From assembly GCF_000143415.4 (NCBI RefSeq), contig NW_003314320.1, positions 246,586-310,585 of the forward strand: a stretch of DNA of 64,000 nt. The letters are read 5' to 3'. Source of the DNA: Selaginella moellendorffii (taxonomy: Eukaryota > Streptophyta > Lycopodiopsida > Selaginellales > Selaginellaceae). Made by a program: the position numbers and the translations under genes. Shown piece by piece: positions 22,916 through 33,852 of this stretch (positions are counted from its first letter, which is position 1; the number at the start of each line of letters is the position of its first letter). Under the pieces are notes generated by a model. That model was not told the DNA's origin and did not search any database. It saw only the letters and a program-made list of their open reading frames with translations.

Positions 22916-25900
22916 AAAGGGATTAAGTTTGTGATGTTTAGTAGCACAAACTTAAATCTTCTGACTTTATATATTTGGACATGCTAATGACTATGATGAT
23001 GCCTTTTAATAATTGCATTGTCTAAATCAAGGGCCATGTGAGTTAATTATGCAATTCAATATTCACTCTCTGAATTTTTTGTTTCGTACATAGCCAAAGA
23101 TATTATAATGCATAAAGTTGGGCAACACTTTATTAAGATCCTATGCTACGCTTGCACCAATCACCCATGACAATGCTTTATGACTTGCACAATGTTATGA
23201 GATATCATTTTTCCCATTTTTAGTTGCACATATTTTCTATAAAAGATAATTTTGTTTTTATATGATGTTATTATTGCTTATGTTCAAAGGACAAAAGTAA
23301 AGACATAGAGATGGTTGTAATATTTGTTACTCGGTGTGTGATGAGATTAATTATATGTATTAATGTTATTAGTGTTTTTTAGATTAGCATCCTCTATTTC
23401 TTGGGTGGAGTCCTTAGCATCAATAATTTTTTATTATACTACCGTAGTGGAAAGTCATGATATAGAAATTCTTTAGAGTAATAAGAGCCTTTTATCCTTC
23501 TTTTAGGAGTACCATCAAAAAGTTCATTTGGTATCAATTCATCAAATGTTCACTTTCCAAACTTTTTTTTTATAATAAGAGGTCATTTATTATTTTCTTT
23601 TTATTGGTTGATATATATTCAAAAATTTATCTTTTATCAGTCTACTTGTTGCTATACATTGCCTTCTACAATTGCATTAACATAATCATGTTAAATATGA
23701 CCTTGAGACTTCTCCCTTTTATATAATACTCTTTTTTATCTTTTTTATATCTCCTCCATTATCTACTTCATTTTTCTATTTTCACCTCTATTTCCATCAT
23801 TGTTCTCTCCATTACTTCTTTTTATGTTTTTTTTTTCTATTCTTCTATTTCCTTTTCAGATCACTTAAATAGTTTTTAGTTAGGGCAATTGATCAACTCA
23901 AGAAGGAGTATAGTGATCTCTTCACCTTTGACTTATCTTTTGAAGTTAAGATTGCAACCATCATCCAATTACAATTAAGGATGATTGGCCAATCAAGATT
24001 TATTTTTGCAGTTGTCATAAGAAAAGGTTAAGATTTTATATACAAATATCATAGAAAAAGGTGTTATCTAAAAGTATCAAAGTTCTTGAGCATGTGAATT
24101 TCATTTTATGATAAATTTTAATAAGAGTATTTGATTTTATATGGACTATTATGTAGTAAACGATGTAATTATCTCAGATATATACCCTCTTCCTAATACT
24201 ATTGTTTGGGGAGAAATCATTAATTCACCAAGTTAAATCTTGCTTCTGAGTACTGATAAGTGTTAATGGTTAGGGAGGAAAAATACTTTCTATACACTAT
24301 TTGATTTGTACGAGTTTTTAGTGATGTTATTTGATTTGAATAATGCTTTAATAGCAAATGATGAATGAAGTTCTTTATAATATATCAAAAATAACATTAA
24401 CTTTATCAATGATGTCTTGATCCTCTTGAAGGGGATGTGGGAAGAGCACATTTGTGATATCTATAAAGTGTTAGATTATTTGTGGGATGATAGTTTGAAA
24501 TTGAAGTGGTTGAAATGCACATTTGGGTCGAAAGACATAACTTATCTTGGGTACTACATTTTTCCTAAAGGTTTATAAATTGATTTTATTAAATTTGTGT
24601 CATTAATCATCTTTTGTATCATACTTGCATCATTCCAAATGTTGCTAAAGTTATTAACAATGTTTTGCATTTGGTCTTAAGAATGCATAAACATTTAAAG
24701 AAGTGTTAATAACTTTTTCAAAATTGGCAATTACATTTGATCTTTTATTTTGCATATGTATACTTTCAATATTGATATCAAATATATGCTAATGCAAAAG
24801 AGTACAAATATGTTTGGTTAACATCATCCCGTTGCATACATCAACTATATTACAACTAGTAGAGGTGAACTACTCCACAATAGAAAAAGTGTCTTAAAAA
24901 AGTTTTATGCATACTTGTATGGTTCTTTAATATTGTTGAAGGGCAATCATGTTATGGTCACTTCATTATTGAAGTGAAAAAACTTGATTAGTCATATTGT
25001 TTAATAAACTCAGAAGCTTTAAATATATGATTTCAAGGTTATTTATTACTTGGGGAATCTGATGTTAACACCTTTTATTTAAGCTTCTCTTGCTTCTTTA
25101 CTCTCTTTTTATATTCTTGATAAGCTTATTTTTTTTGAGCATTAATGGATTTTTTAAATGAGAATATAGTGTCATTAGTAATTATTGTGTTTGATATTTA
25201 ATGTTTATAACATGTAAAAACTAAATTTACCTTCTTTTGACAAGATTCATGAGACTTTAAAGGTTAAGTTATGCATTTAAAGGTTACATGATAAGTTTGA
25301 GAATCTTGCATCACTTGAATGACTTGCCATTAGCACTTATATTTTCACTTTTGCTTTGAAGATAACCTTTACTTTGTTTTTGATGACCATTTATGGCTTA
25401 TGGTGCCTTTGATTTTTATTCTATGTTTTCTTTATATTTAACATGACTCTTTGATTCTAGATAGATATATGGAACATTGTTATATGAATAAAAAATATAC
25501 ATATATCATAAGGTACAGAATTCCATTAGTGTTTCATTATATAAACTTTTATATGGTTATGATCCAATATTGCCAATAGAATTGAATTTACTTTGCAATT
25601 GCCATAAACTATCAATGTTAGGTTTTGGAATTAATATTTTATGAGCATTCTTCCATTGATTTGAGTCAAGTGTGCTAAACACTTAGATTATACATAAGTG
25701 GGACAACAATGGTGTTATAACTTGCATCATTTACCACTTATAAAGTAAATGTAATTTTTTTTTTTTTTATAATATATAATTTGTCTAAAGGGCTTTTTAC
25801 CTAGTGAAAGAGACAATATTGATTATTATAGCAAGCTGAATTGCAAATTTATAAAGTTCAACACAATATTTATCCAATGTTCCTCTAGATTCTAACCTAT

Positions 25901-26400
25901 CAATAAGAGCACCTTAATTATCTTTCATCCTTTTGAGAGAGGGGGATGATTGTGAGGTCCAGATATATGACTATAATGCTATATACTATTATTAATATAA
26001 TGGGATAGCTTAGATAATATAGAATAATTTGAAATATTAATTATTAAAACACATAAAATCTATAATTCAGAATTTTCCAAAAATAATAGTGGGAGACTTT
26101 GATATTAAAGATGAATCAGAAGGATTAATAATTTGCTGCACATTGTGTGCAGCAATGCTTGGTTTGCTTAATAGTACTGTTATTATTTTTTATTATTCTA
26201 ACTAATCAAATGACATTTTATAATTATAAAAATGTTTATAATGTATAAATACAAAATTAATCTTATTTAATATTAAATATTAGATTAGAATATACTAGGA
26301 AGTGTTTAGAAAAATTTATAAATTATAAATATAAAATTATAACAACCATGAGATGGTAAAATATTCTAGAATATTTGAATATATTTTAAATACATTCACT
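22915..26400 (+). mobile_element. Decayed Ty3/Gypsy-type retrotransposon relic, copy B
   Basis: Counterpart of 8160-11,640. Reverse transcriptase traces at about 24,295-24,590 are clearer here: YEFLVMLFDLNNAL, FINDVLILLKGMWEEH, then LKCTFGSKDITYLGYYI, close to the Gypsy pattern KCTFG...YLGH. RNase H gives VNYSTIEKV (about 24,868-24,895, compare NYSTTEKE). The integrase core gives LYFVFDDHLWLMV (about 25,365-25,410). Stops and frameshifts break every frame. Several indels differ from copy A, including about 55 bp near 25,580-25,635 and about 35 bp near 26,185-26,220. No LTRs were identified. Confidence 0.7.
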
Positions 26401-26719
26401 ACTAACTCTCATGCATTTGTGAAAACCCTAAGTTTTGGTTATGAAGGTCCTATGCTCTCTAGAAACAGCGTGCCAACATTAAGGGACTCCTCACGTCATC
26501 TGGAGATCAATCCTGAAAATCTTCTAGTGGGCGCCAATGTGGAGGAAGAAAGGCTCGATCTCTTCTACGTGGACAGTGTGAAGAGACAGAAATTCGCTTT
26601 CTGGGGTGGAGGTGGTGGTGGAGCAGTGATGGCCGCCAGTGGCAAGAAAGAAGAAAAAGAGATCTAAGTTTTGCCTTTTATTTCTTGTGTTTGGAACTCT
26701 CGAGGTTTTACGGTTTCAA

Positions 26720-28814
26720 ATGAGGGTTTGGATTCAGCATAGCGACCGCCCGGCGTTACAGTTCGAGGTCGGCGCAGATGGTTTGATCGATGTAGCGGCC
26801 GTTTGCAAGCAGTTCCTCCTCGATCCGAATGCAAATCTCCACGTTTCAGGAGTGGCCATCGAGATGATTGCTGCTAAGGCAAGTAGAACTCTAGATTCTA
26901 TCTTGGGGGCGGCCACTGAAGGTGGGGATGGCACAACTAAAGACAATGCCTTGATCATAAGGGAGGACCGTTATCTTTGGTTTCGACACCAGAAACCGGT
27001 ATTTCTCTTGTTTTCTGAAGTTTTTTGTGCTCATACGTGATGTCCAGGATGGTTCGACCGACACAGTTGGATTATTCTCGGACGGTCTTTTTGACTTGCA
27101 AGACCTTTGTAGCACATTCGGTCTCGACCCCTCAAGCGCTGTACGTGTTGCTGGCCTTCGTCTAAAGTTTACGGACAAAGGAAGGAGTCTACACACTGTC
27201 CGGAAGGTTCAAGGTGTTGGAGGCATCGAGGATGGCTCGTCGCGAGATACTGCGTTTACTGTTGAAGGCTCGCCTGCTACGACTCGTAAGTTATTTCTTT
27301 CTTTTTTCTTTTCGTTCTTTTATCATAGGAAACTAAACAACTCCCATGGTTTGCAGCCGGCCTGGCCCTTATTCCTGACAAATTCAAAGCAGTCTGTAGT
27401 GTATCAAGCCCGAGCGCCGAAGTTGCCACGCTGGAGGGGATTGAAAGAACTCTGGACAACAAGCTTTTCAAGGATATGAGAGCGGAACGTGGTATGCCGA
27501 TTGGACTCGGTGCCAGAGCATTCGGAATCTTCATCGACACTTTCAATTCCATGGCGCCTCTTGAGGCAGGACTTCTGGCTGCAGCGCGTGACCTTCGTGA
27601 CCGTATGAAGAAGTTTTATCGGACGGAAGCACTTCGGCGGCAAGAATTCGCGAAGTTCCTCGAATCGTATCTGGACGACGATAAGTACGTGGTGGTTGCT
27701 AACCGGGATGCAGTAAAGTTAAAGATCGGGAAGCGATCTCGGGATGACAGCAGCGTGAGGAGGACTCCTGATGTACAGGTGAAAGCCAGGATACTGGGTA
27801 TACTGGTGGTTCTTCTCACCTGCGAGGTGAAACCGGAGATGGGTTTCAATGGCGAGCCGCTCTTGGAGGCCCTCTTTTATTATGGGACTGATGCTGCAGA
27901 GAGCGTTGTTGTTAGTCGGCACCACTACACAGGCTGTCCAGAGCTGATTGTCGAGCTTGTTGGCCCCAACATTCGCGTTGGCGGGGCCATATATCACGAC
28001 AAGGCCATTTATCAGCCCTTGACCGACTTTCTATCCCTGCTTGATTTCGAGGATGATGCTCACCTGTTCAAGGTAAGTTTGATACTGGATGGAAGCTTAC
28101 ATTCAGTGCTCGTTTTCGTTGCAGTTGATGCGGTTTCTTCATGCCACTCGACAAGCTTTGAAAGAACTCGTGAAGGTGTACACTAGCGCTCTTACACTAA
28201 CTGGAGTGCCTGTTCGAGTAGATACCCTGCACTGGCCGTATGCGCTTCGAGAAAAGTATCCAGATGCTGCTGCGGTCCATCAGATAAAAAACACTCTTGT
28301 TTACATGGTTACGACTGGCAGTGGACAGCGAAGGGTGGTGAAGTTTGTCAGGCAGTATGGGGAGGATGCTCATGCGCAGTGGGAGCAAGCTGGATATGCA
28401 CCGCACCATACGATTGAGCAACTCCCAGGCGGTTGGAAAATGGTGGATATGGACTGCCTCACGGCAGCGTATGGCTGGCGATCGGTGTTGGAGCTCCGTG
28501 GCATGGAGGAGACGACGTCTGATACTTGGAAGACCATGCAGGATGCAGTTTGGCGGGCACTACTGCAGCTACAAGCTTTGCAACCTACGATGGTGCATGG
28601 TGATCTGAGGTTAAACAACATCATGTACAACGTCCAAACGGGGCAGCCTTGTTTCCTCGATTTCGATTGGGCAGGACAGGATGAGATGGTTCACTACCCA
28701 CTGAACTTGAGCTCTAACATTGCCTGGCCAGCTGGAGCGACGCCCATGAGCAACATCAAGGCGATCCACGACCGTGAACTCCTTCAAAAGGAGCTTGAAA
28801 TGATCTCGACATGA
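26720..28814 (+). CDS. Crinkler-like effector homologue, gene 2 copy B
   Basis: Same four-exon layout and domains as 11,945-14,042. It is one codon shorter (LDDDK instead of LDDDDK near 27,675). Differences cluster at 27,493-27,565, where six changes fall within about 70 bp (giving IGLGAR for IALGAR and NSMAP for NSKAP). Elsewhere there are few, such as AAAVHQ for AAAIHQ and SSNIAW for SSKIAW. The catalytic-loop HGDLRLNNI, DFDWAG and CEVKPEMG motifs are all intact. The telo-box upstream (26,424-26,431) is canonical, unlike copy A. Confidence 0.65.
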
Positions 28815-30520
28815 AGCATGTAAGGGGTGCAGATATTGGGACCACCAGGACGTCCCCTAGCAAGGATACCAAATTGTCTTGTCAGAAGCAATTAAGTTCT
28901 AAGTAATGGAATAATTTGCTGTGTTTAAGTAATATTTCCCAAGTTGTTAGATATTTAAATTTGCTATGCTTTTAGTAAGTATTTTGTGTAGTTGTATCAA
29001 AGCAATTGCACCCATGTATCTTGCTATTAGAAATTTATAGCTCTAGATCCTGTCAAGACAGGTTCTAAAGCTGTTATGACATGATTTTTAATTAAACTTC
29101 CTATTCAATAACAACAAGTTGAATAATATTATAGTGGCATTAGGTGTTATTGGCCTTGAGGGACGAGCATATACTTTTATTTTGCACTGGTAAACAACCA
29201 AGATCTAAAGTCCATAAGGTCACTTCAACATTAAGCCATGTTAATTTGACATATAGATTTTAGATTTATAACTAATACTAAAAGTTTGAGTATAAATCCC
29301 TTTTCAAGAACTATTATTCTTTTTATAATTTCTTCTTGTGTAGCCATTTAATCTTTCAATATGCAAGGGCCACAACATAAAAGGCTGTCCATAGAAATGC
29401 TATAGAAGACTGCTAGTGACAATTATTACTTATGGCTTAACATAAAGGTAAACTTAACGTAAGGTATTCTTTCTAGGAGGTCTTAATTTAGAAATTTAAA
29501 CAACAGTTTATATTATTAAACCTTGATTTTAACAGCAAAGCATCTACAATATGAATAGAGGTACATTGATGTTAAAACTCTTACCATCTAATATATAGAG
29601 CCAAATCAAAGTATTTAATATATATAATGTTTCTTTCCTCAGCTTTATCCTGTTACATATACAATAATTTTAGCAAGGGACAATTTAGAAAAATCCTCTC
29701 TCTTTCTTGTTTGGATTAGTGTTGCATGAGTCTAGTGTCCAGAGGCTTTGATCACGCTTTGCTTTCTCATTTTTCGAGTTAGTTTTGATTCTTTGACTCC
29801 ATATGAGTGATAACAAAAAGTTCTGTACCTAGCTTCCCATTGATTTAGTTTGCAAATATGATGTTTTCTTTGGATGGTATGCAGCTAAGAGAAATGAAAA
29901 GTGGCTGGCTTACTAATATTAATTAAAAACTAGTAGTAAACATTTAAATATTTAGGATTTTATAAATGCTTAAGCCAAAGAAACTAGTAACTCACTTTAG
30001 AATTACACTAACAAACTAATCCTTACATTGAAGATGCCTTCCTCTTCACAGTGAGGAAGGGAGGGAAGGGAGGGCGGGGCATGATGATAGCTGTGGGGAT
30101 CCATGCCTATTGTTGTCTGGTAGATAGCATACTTGATGGCTCCCACTGTTCTTGCTAGCAGCCATTGCTCAAAAGCCTATGCCATCCACCAGCTATAATC
30201 GTCTATTGGACTCTTGAGCACCTCGAGATCAAGGCCAAGCTTTGCTGTCCATTTCTTGAGCTCAGATCACCAACCTCCATTTCGCTCGTATACATCAGGC
30301 TGATGGAGTCATCGATAGCTTAAATCAAGAGCTTTCGTTTGCAGCTGCCGCTGGGTCTTCACTTAATTGATCATCCGTTTCCACACAAGGAGCTCCAAGG
30401 GCCATAATTCAGACTCGAACAGATGATAGGATATGACACATCTCCTGTATGAAGCTCCATGCGGATAAAGTGGTATTGGAGCTCCTCCACTTGATCCCAG
30501 AGAGCATCCATCATTCCTAG
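28815..30520. other. Intergenic sequence, no gene seen
   Basis: Counterpart of 14,043-15,760. AT-rich to about 30,000, then less AT-rich with a purine-rich run (GGGAGGGAAGGGAGGGCGGGG) near 30,058-30,078 that is also in unit A. No credible ORF. Confidence 0.45.
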
Positions 30521-30529
30521 ACAAGATGA

Positions 30530-30970
30530 CCGTGGAGAGTTCAGCTATGAAAAGTTGTCGCTTGGCACTTCAGTGGGTGACAAGTGCATTGGAACAATCT
30601 GAGTGGAATGCAAAGTATGCACCACGTGCCGCCGTAATGCAATCTATGATCCCCACCTTTCGTGGATTGTTCTTGTGGATAATATATCTGAGGTACTTGT
30701 AATGGTCTACTTTCTGAAGTGCAATCCCATGGTAGGAGCATACCCTGGCCCAACACCATTGACTTCCATGCATGTGGCCTCACACAATTCGCTGCATTTG
30801 GCGAGCTGAGGAGCCGAACAGAGTATATCATTTACGTAAAGCAGTGCATATAAATACATTCCCGAGAGTTGGTATGGCGTGAGTGTTTTGCCCTGTATCA
30901 TGGACTCTAGTGCGTCAATGTAGATTGCGAAGAGTCAGCCGTATGCTTTTCTTTAACGTCCGTTGCCAAA
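30530..30970 (-). mobile_element. Decayed LINE-type reverse transcriptase fragment, copy B
   Basis: Counterpart of 15,770-16,230. An open minus-strand stretch at 30,707-30,901 reads MIQGKTLTPYQLSGMYLYA, then LLYVNDILCSAPQLAKC; a second frame continues with VDHYKYLRYIIHKNN. About 22 bp present in unit A near 16,035-16,055 are missing here. Confidence 0.6.
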
Positions 30971-31674
30971 AGACGATTACGGCTACGCATGAAATGGCGG
31001 TTTCTAGCACAAGCACTTTTGGCATAGCAGCGGCGCAAATGCAAAACAGTCTCAGGCATTGCAAAGTCCCCTCTCGCCATGGCGTTGCTTGCTACTACAA
31101 ACCCACATGGGCCTTATGGATGGTAATCTGCTCACTTAGAGGAGATTTCAATGCCAGGATAGCCCGCCCAAGTGGAATGTGTCCTTTCTCCACCAGATGC
31201 CCAGTGCCGTGAGTTATGTGCTTAACAGCTCAGGCAGCAAACTGAGATCCAAAAGCTAGAGGTTACACATGTGAGACCTGGGCCTTGCAAGATGGGGGCC
31301 TGAGCATTGTATATTACTTGCTGCTGCGGCGTGCTAAAATCAACTGAGTCCCCAAGTCAAACCATGTGCAAATTCCCTCCACTGCACAGCGCTGAGTTCA
31401 CAGGTCCCTGCTACAGCACCTTTAGCTGGGATAAGAGTGTTGTTGACACTTTCAGAGGGAAATTGCGTCTATCTTTGCATTCAGGTGGAAGCTAAACCCT
31501 AATAGTAATAATTAGGTATTATTATTATATGCGATGGTTGTAGCGGGGATGATAAGCATAAAAGAAATACGCTTATCAAAAAGTATATTCTCATTCAAGC
31601 AAGATCTTGATTTGTTTCTTAAATTTACATTTGAAACATTACATTTGAACGTTACTAGGGTTCTCACACATATC

Positions 31675-33289
31675 ATGGGGATCCCGGCGCGAGGGGATGG
31701 CGGCGAGCAGCGGAGGTATTTCAGAGAAACGCCGGATGTGAGCGTCACGCCGGTGGATTTCCTGTGCTCCACGAAGGAGAGCGATCTCTTCCTGGCGTGG
31801 AATGTGACCAAGATCCAGGGATGGTGGAAATCTAGGGCCTGCGCTAGAGAATTCGCTGCCATGGTTTCTCCTTTCTCCGCTCTCTTGAGATTTCCTTCGT
31901 TTCCCTTTTGGTATTTCAGCTTTTTCTCTCTTTTTTTTTTTTTGTTTTGTTTTGGCAGAAAGAAGCTGCGCGTTTGCTGCAAGCGGCCTGGAGGAAGCAC
32001 CAAAATGCCAGGAGAATACGAAGAAAACGGGGCCGATCTAGAAATTCACTGCACGCTGCTGCATGGACGATCCAACGCTGCTGGCATTCTTACGCGGTGA
32101 GTTTTTCTTCTATTAGTTTTTCTTTTTGAAGTCTTGTTTCTCTCCTTACAGAACAAGAAGATTTTTAGATACTACAAAGATCTCATCACTAACAATGAAA
32201 AGCTCCATCCAAGCTTGCTTCTTCGGAGAATCAATCCATCAGAAGTAAGGAGAAAAAGAAAAGTTCTTGCTTTTGGTTTCTGAAATTTCTAGCGTTTTCA
32301 CTTTCCTACAAAACCAGGCAGCGCTAGCAGACTCGGCAACCGGCCTACACATTCGTTTCAGGCTCGGTGGAATCACATTTCCTCCTTTGGTGAGCTTTGG
32401 TGAGAAACTAAAGAATTCTTGTTTTCGCTTTTTCTCTCTATCAATCGGCTCTCGATCGATCCACCAAGTTCTCTAAATCTTTCTCCTTTTTTTCTTGTTC
32501 TCCAGCTTCTCTACAAACTTTACACACACAGGCCCGTTGTGGACATGGGATCGTTTAGCCCCCGAAAATACTCCGTGTCGCTACGCCGGCCTCTCACGCG
32601 CGGTCGCGATCCTCGACGGTGTTTTCAACAGCCCGTGAAGCAAACCACAGGTAGAAATAAAATATATATCCAGACCTTTATTTTTTCTCTCAAGTTATGC
32701 ATTACAGAGGAATACGTGCGTTGCGAGAACAATGGATGGAGGCTGGTTTGCGACACTGCGTGGATGCACAACGCCGACGAGCTTATCCATGACAAGAAAG
32801 AGCCATTGTAAAGTTCTCAAACAAGTTCTCGTTCCGTACAAATCTCGTTGCTTGATTGCCACAGGAAGATCTTCTATCCATCCGTGGCCGCAAGACGAGA
32901 ACACAAAGCCCAAGAATCACGCAAGAAAAAACGAGCTTGGCTAAACAAACTGTAAGTTAAGTTTGTTCCTACGATCTAAACCGGAAGAGAAATCTCTCAC
33001 AGGTATAAAGAAGGTCGTCTAGCCGAGATCGCTGGCACAGCCACGAGCGGTAACAGCGGTAGCGCCGAGGATGACAATCGAGCCATCGAGTTATTCCTGT
33101 GGAGCCTGGGTGAGTGAGAGATATCCGTCAATCGAATCACTCAAAAGTTACAACCAAAAACCTCCATCCAATCTAATCCGTCCTACAGGCCTCAACTTCG
33201 ATTCTTACGAAGCTCACTGGAGCAATCTTGCGACGAGCTGTGTCATACCATCTTACGAGTTCCACGACGGCCAACCTTGCTGCATTTAA
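31675..33289 (+). CDS. MFI / C11orf65-like IQ-motif protein (intact copy)
   Basis: About eight short exons. The start MGIPARGDG is preferred, although an in-frame ATG exists at 31,534 in this copy; in copy A an 8-bp difference breaks that frame. Order: N-terminal segment, IQ-like helix (AARLLQAAWRKH...AAWTIQRCW), IFRYYKDLI, LRRINPSEAAL, then the hallmark LHIRFRLGGITFPP followed by LYKLYTHRPVVDM, ENNGWRLVCDTAW, a basic helix (ESRKKKRAWLNKLY) and LNFDSYEAHW near the end. These blocks occur in the same order in animal C11orf65, described as a mitochondrial fission factor interactor (MFI). The role in a plant is unknown. Exon 2 contains the duplication breakpoint at 32,078. Confidence 0.8.
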
Positions 33290-33439
33290 AGAAATACCTC
33301 TCTCGCTCTACCTGGTGCTGCCACATAGCTCTCCAAGTGGCACTGCATGGAAACCTTGAGACAAGAAAACGAGGATTGGTCAAGTTTATTACCTCTTGTT
33401 CGCGTGATCTTCACTAGGGAGGCAGGGTCACACTTGGCG

Positions 33440-33754
33440 ATGATGGGAAAGACTAGTTTTACTTCCTTGCGAGCTTCCAGGAGGTGGAGCTTCAGGAACT
33501 TTGCGAGCGATCGAGACGGTGCCAATGCTGTAACAGGGGCGCCCAAGACGTCAGAGGCAGCCGCTAGTGATCCTATAGGCGAGGAGATGCGGGCCGATAC
33601 CTTTGTCATGGAGGACACCGAGGTTGACAAGGATGCGGCCACTCCCGGGAGAGGAAAGAACACCAGTGGAGGCGGAGGAAGTTGGATGGACGCGACCAGG
33701 AGTGCTGTTCGCGGCGTTGTCGATAGAGTTAAGCAGTTCACAGGTACCAGCTAG
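33440..33754 (+). CDS. Small protein with putative mitochondrial presequence
   Basis: A single-exon frame; it can extend up to 33,347 but the tandem ATGs at 33,440/33,443 begin a plausible targeting peptide (MMGKTSFTSLRASRRWSF, rich in Ser/Arg and lacking acids, followed by RNFAS). The middle is acidic and Ala/Gly-rich. The C-terminus is amphipathic (WMDATRSAVRGVVDRVKQF). It is faintly reminiscent of small LEA-like or stress-associated mitochondrial proteins, but I do not recognise the family. It lies between the MFI gene and the 3' end of a minus-strand gene. Confidence 0.4.
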   Translation: MMGKTSFTSLRASRRWSFRNFASDRDGANAVTGAPKTSEAAASDPIGEEMRADTFVMEDTEVDKDAATPGRGKNTSGGGGSWMDATRSAVRGVVDRVKQFTGTS

Positions 33755-33852
33755 TTTTGGGAGAAGAGTGTACATCTGGAGCTGAAAAGAAAGATTGAGA
33801 AAGACTTGTTTTGAGTTGAGAGGAAAAGAAAAGAAAAGAACCTGTTTGATGC

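Larger units (their letters stand above)
17345..32078. repeat. Segmental tandem duplication, unit B (~14.7 kb)
   Basis: Second copy of the unit described for 2490-17,335. It is near-identical over genes and the LINE-bearing flank, with many substitutions and indels over the Gypsy block. It ends where the intact MFI homologue continues into single-copy sequence. Confidence 0.95.

Noticed and set aside
17345..32078. Second unit as an assembly or haplotype artefact
   Set aside because: The copies differ by many substitutions and indels and share a novel filler-bearing junction. Not disproved without reads, but a real duplication is simpler.
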